Source: Holophaga foetida DSM 6591 (GTDB lineage Bacteria > Acidobacteriota > Holophagae > Holophagales > Holophagaceae). Taken from it: a stretch of DNA of 64,000 bases. Positions 62,935 to 64,000 of this stretch are shown one piece after another (position 1 is the stretch's first letter; every line of letters starts with the position of its first letter). The DNA is taken from contig NZ_KI912268.1 in the NCBI RefSeq assembly GCF_000242615.2, forward strand, positions 2,593,223 to 2,657,222, given 5' to 3'. Both the position numbers and the translations under genes were made by a program. The notes beneath the pieces were generated by a model. The model saw only the letters and a list, made by a program, of their open reading frames with translations. It did not search any database and was not told where the DNA came from.

Positions 62935-64000
62935 TCCTACAGGCGCTGTGTGAATACTACGAGCGGAAGGCTGCGGATCCGGAAGCCGGTATCGCCCCCG
63001 AGGGTTTTGAGTGGAAGTCCATCCCCTTCCTGGTGGTGGTCAGTCCTGAATGCGAGTTTGTGGAACTCCAGGACACAAGGGAAGGTGAGGGCAAGAAGCG
63101 GCAGGCTCGGCCTTTCCTGGTTCCCAAAGCGGAAAAGCGCACCGTGGGCGTCAAGGCCAACCTCCTCTGGGACAACGCCGAATATGCCCTGGGTGCCAAC
63201 TTCCGGGGACGGACGGATATCGCCGAACGCCATGCCGCCTTCCTTGCGCGTTTGACGGACTGGAGTGATCCCGAGGTCAGCGTCATCAGGACCTTTCTGG
63301 AGCGGGGGGCGTTGGAGGCCATTCAAACTAGAATCGGAGAGGGCCCACTGTGGCAGGAACTCGTGGAAACCAATGCTAATCTCACGTTCCGGGTGGATGG
63401 CTCGCCCCGTACAACCGTCTGTGAGGGCATCGAGATGTCCCACGTGGCGAATCCCGAGGCCAGGGGCGGTGAAGGCTGTTGCCTGGTCTCCGGCCTTCGT
63501 CGCCCCATTGCTCGGCTCCACGCCTCCATTCAGGGGGTGAGAGGTGCCCAGTCTTCTGGCGCTGCGCTGGTTTCGTTCAATCTGTCTGCATTTGCATCCC
63601 ATGGCAGGGCCCAGAATTTCAATGCGCCCGTCTCAGATTCTGCAGCGTTTGCATATACCACTGCTTTGAACTGCCTGTTGGCCAAGGACTCCAAGCAGAA
63701 GCTCCAGGTGGGTGATGCGACCACGGTGTTCTGGTCAGGCCGGAGCGCTTCGGCCCTGGAGGAGGGCTTTGCGGCCTTCTTTGGCCTTGCCCAGAAGGAC
63801 GACCCCGATGCGGAGACCCGGGCCGTGGCTGAACTCTATGCCGGACCCTACACCGGGCACCTTGTCAGCGCCGGGGACACCCCCTTCTATGTGCTGGGAC
63901 TTGCACCCAATGCGGCCCGGCTCTCGGTGCGCTTCTGGCATGTGGATACGGTGGCGGGGCTGTCAGCCAAGCTTCGGCGTCACCTGGATGACCTGGATAT
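62931..64000 (+). CDS. cas8c: Cas8c (Csd1), truncated by the window edge
   Basis: At least 356 residues; the frame is open to the last base. MILQALCEYYERKAADPE opening and the QNFNAPVSDSAAFAYTTAL element are Csd1 hallmarks, with FWSGRSASALEEGFAAFFG and PFYVLGLAPNAARLSVRFW afterwards. Large subunit of type I-C Cascade that recognises the PAM. The rest, plus presumably cas7c, cas4, cas1, cas2 and the array, lie beyond the window. Confidence 0.94.
   Translation, partial: MILQALCEYYERKAADPEAGIAPEGFEWKSIPFLVVVSPECEFVELQDTREGEGKKRQARPFLVPKAEKRTVGVKANLLWDNAEYALGANFRGRTDIAERHAAFLARLTDWSDPEVSVIRTFLERGALEAIQTRIGEGPLWQELVETNANLTFRVDGSPRTTVCEGIEMSHVANPEARGGEGCCLVSGLRRPIARLHASIQGVRGAQSSGAALVSFNLSAFASHGRAQNFNAPVSDSAAFAYTTALNCLLAKDSKQKLQVGDATTVFWSGRSASALEEGFAAFFGLAQKDDPDAETRAVAELYAGPYTGHLVSAGDTPFYVLGLAPNAARLSVRFWHVDTVAGLSAKLRRHLDDLD

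Overview
The window is 64 kb of high-GC bacterial chromosome around the replication origin. The dnaA - (DnaA-box gap) - dnaN - gyrB - gyrA block lies at 27.6-35.5 kb, and three identical copies of the 14-bp palindrome GTTCCACGTGGAAC, the canonical parS core, lie at 11.4, 32.9 and 51.8 kb. The cell looks Gram-negative: it has a beta-barrel outer-membrane protein, a DegP-like periplasmic protease, lipoproteins and VgrG. The style and gene mix (single prepilin, DUF3786, deoxyhypusine-synthase-like protein, many TTG/GTG starts) suggest an anaerobic or facultative acidobacterium of the Holophaga/Geothrix type. That assignment is a guess from gene content, not from a marker gene. No rRNA, tRNA, transposase or CRISPR array was found.

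Left part (0-11 kb): a membrane alkaline-phosphatase-superfamily protein, a lone type IV prepilin and dCMP deaminase, then a cluster of small accessory modules (HEPN/MNT pair, Uma2-like nuclease, Phd/ParE pair). Next come a DprE2/DprE1 pair and a divergent UbiA prenyltransferase, which together resemble the polyprenyl-phosphoryl-arabinose pathway known from mycobacteria, and then lon. Middle left (11-27 kb): ftsY, ribD, a TauE/SafE transporter, a degenerate metallophosphoesterase, a DegP-like protease, aquaporin, a DinG/XPD-like helicase, an FHA protein with a glycine-rich partner, an outer-membrane protein, nrdR, a WD40-like exported protein and glyA.

Right of the origin (35-45 kb): a thioesterase and a PAP2-like membrane enzyme, then a VgrG followed by two tandem copies of a toxin/immunity-like gene pair. 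The toxin N-terminal halves are nearly identical over about 800 bp, while the C-terminal toxin domains and the N-termini of the partner proteins have diverged together. This is the most striking accessory locus in the window. It is followed (45-53 kb) by a DUF2339/DUF3999 pair, a CDF metal transporter, a MoxR-like/VWA pair, and a Cys-rich repeat lipoprotein translationally coupled to a DsbA-like protein.

Right end (54-64 kb): AMMECR1 and DUF3786 proteins, a deoxyhypusine-synthase-like enzyme, a terminator-bounded structured region that may be a small RNA or leader, and a compact three-gene cyclitol-like operon (2-deoxy-scyllo-inosose-synthase-like cyclase, TIM-barrel isomerase, zinc dehydrogenase). 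The window then ends inside a type I-C CRISPR-Cas operon (cas3, cas5c, cas8c cut by the edge). Two families of hairpin-type intergenic repeat occur in otherwise gene-free gaps.
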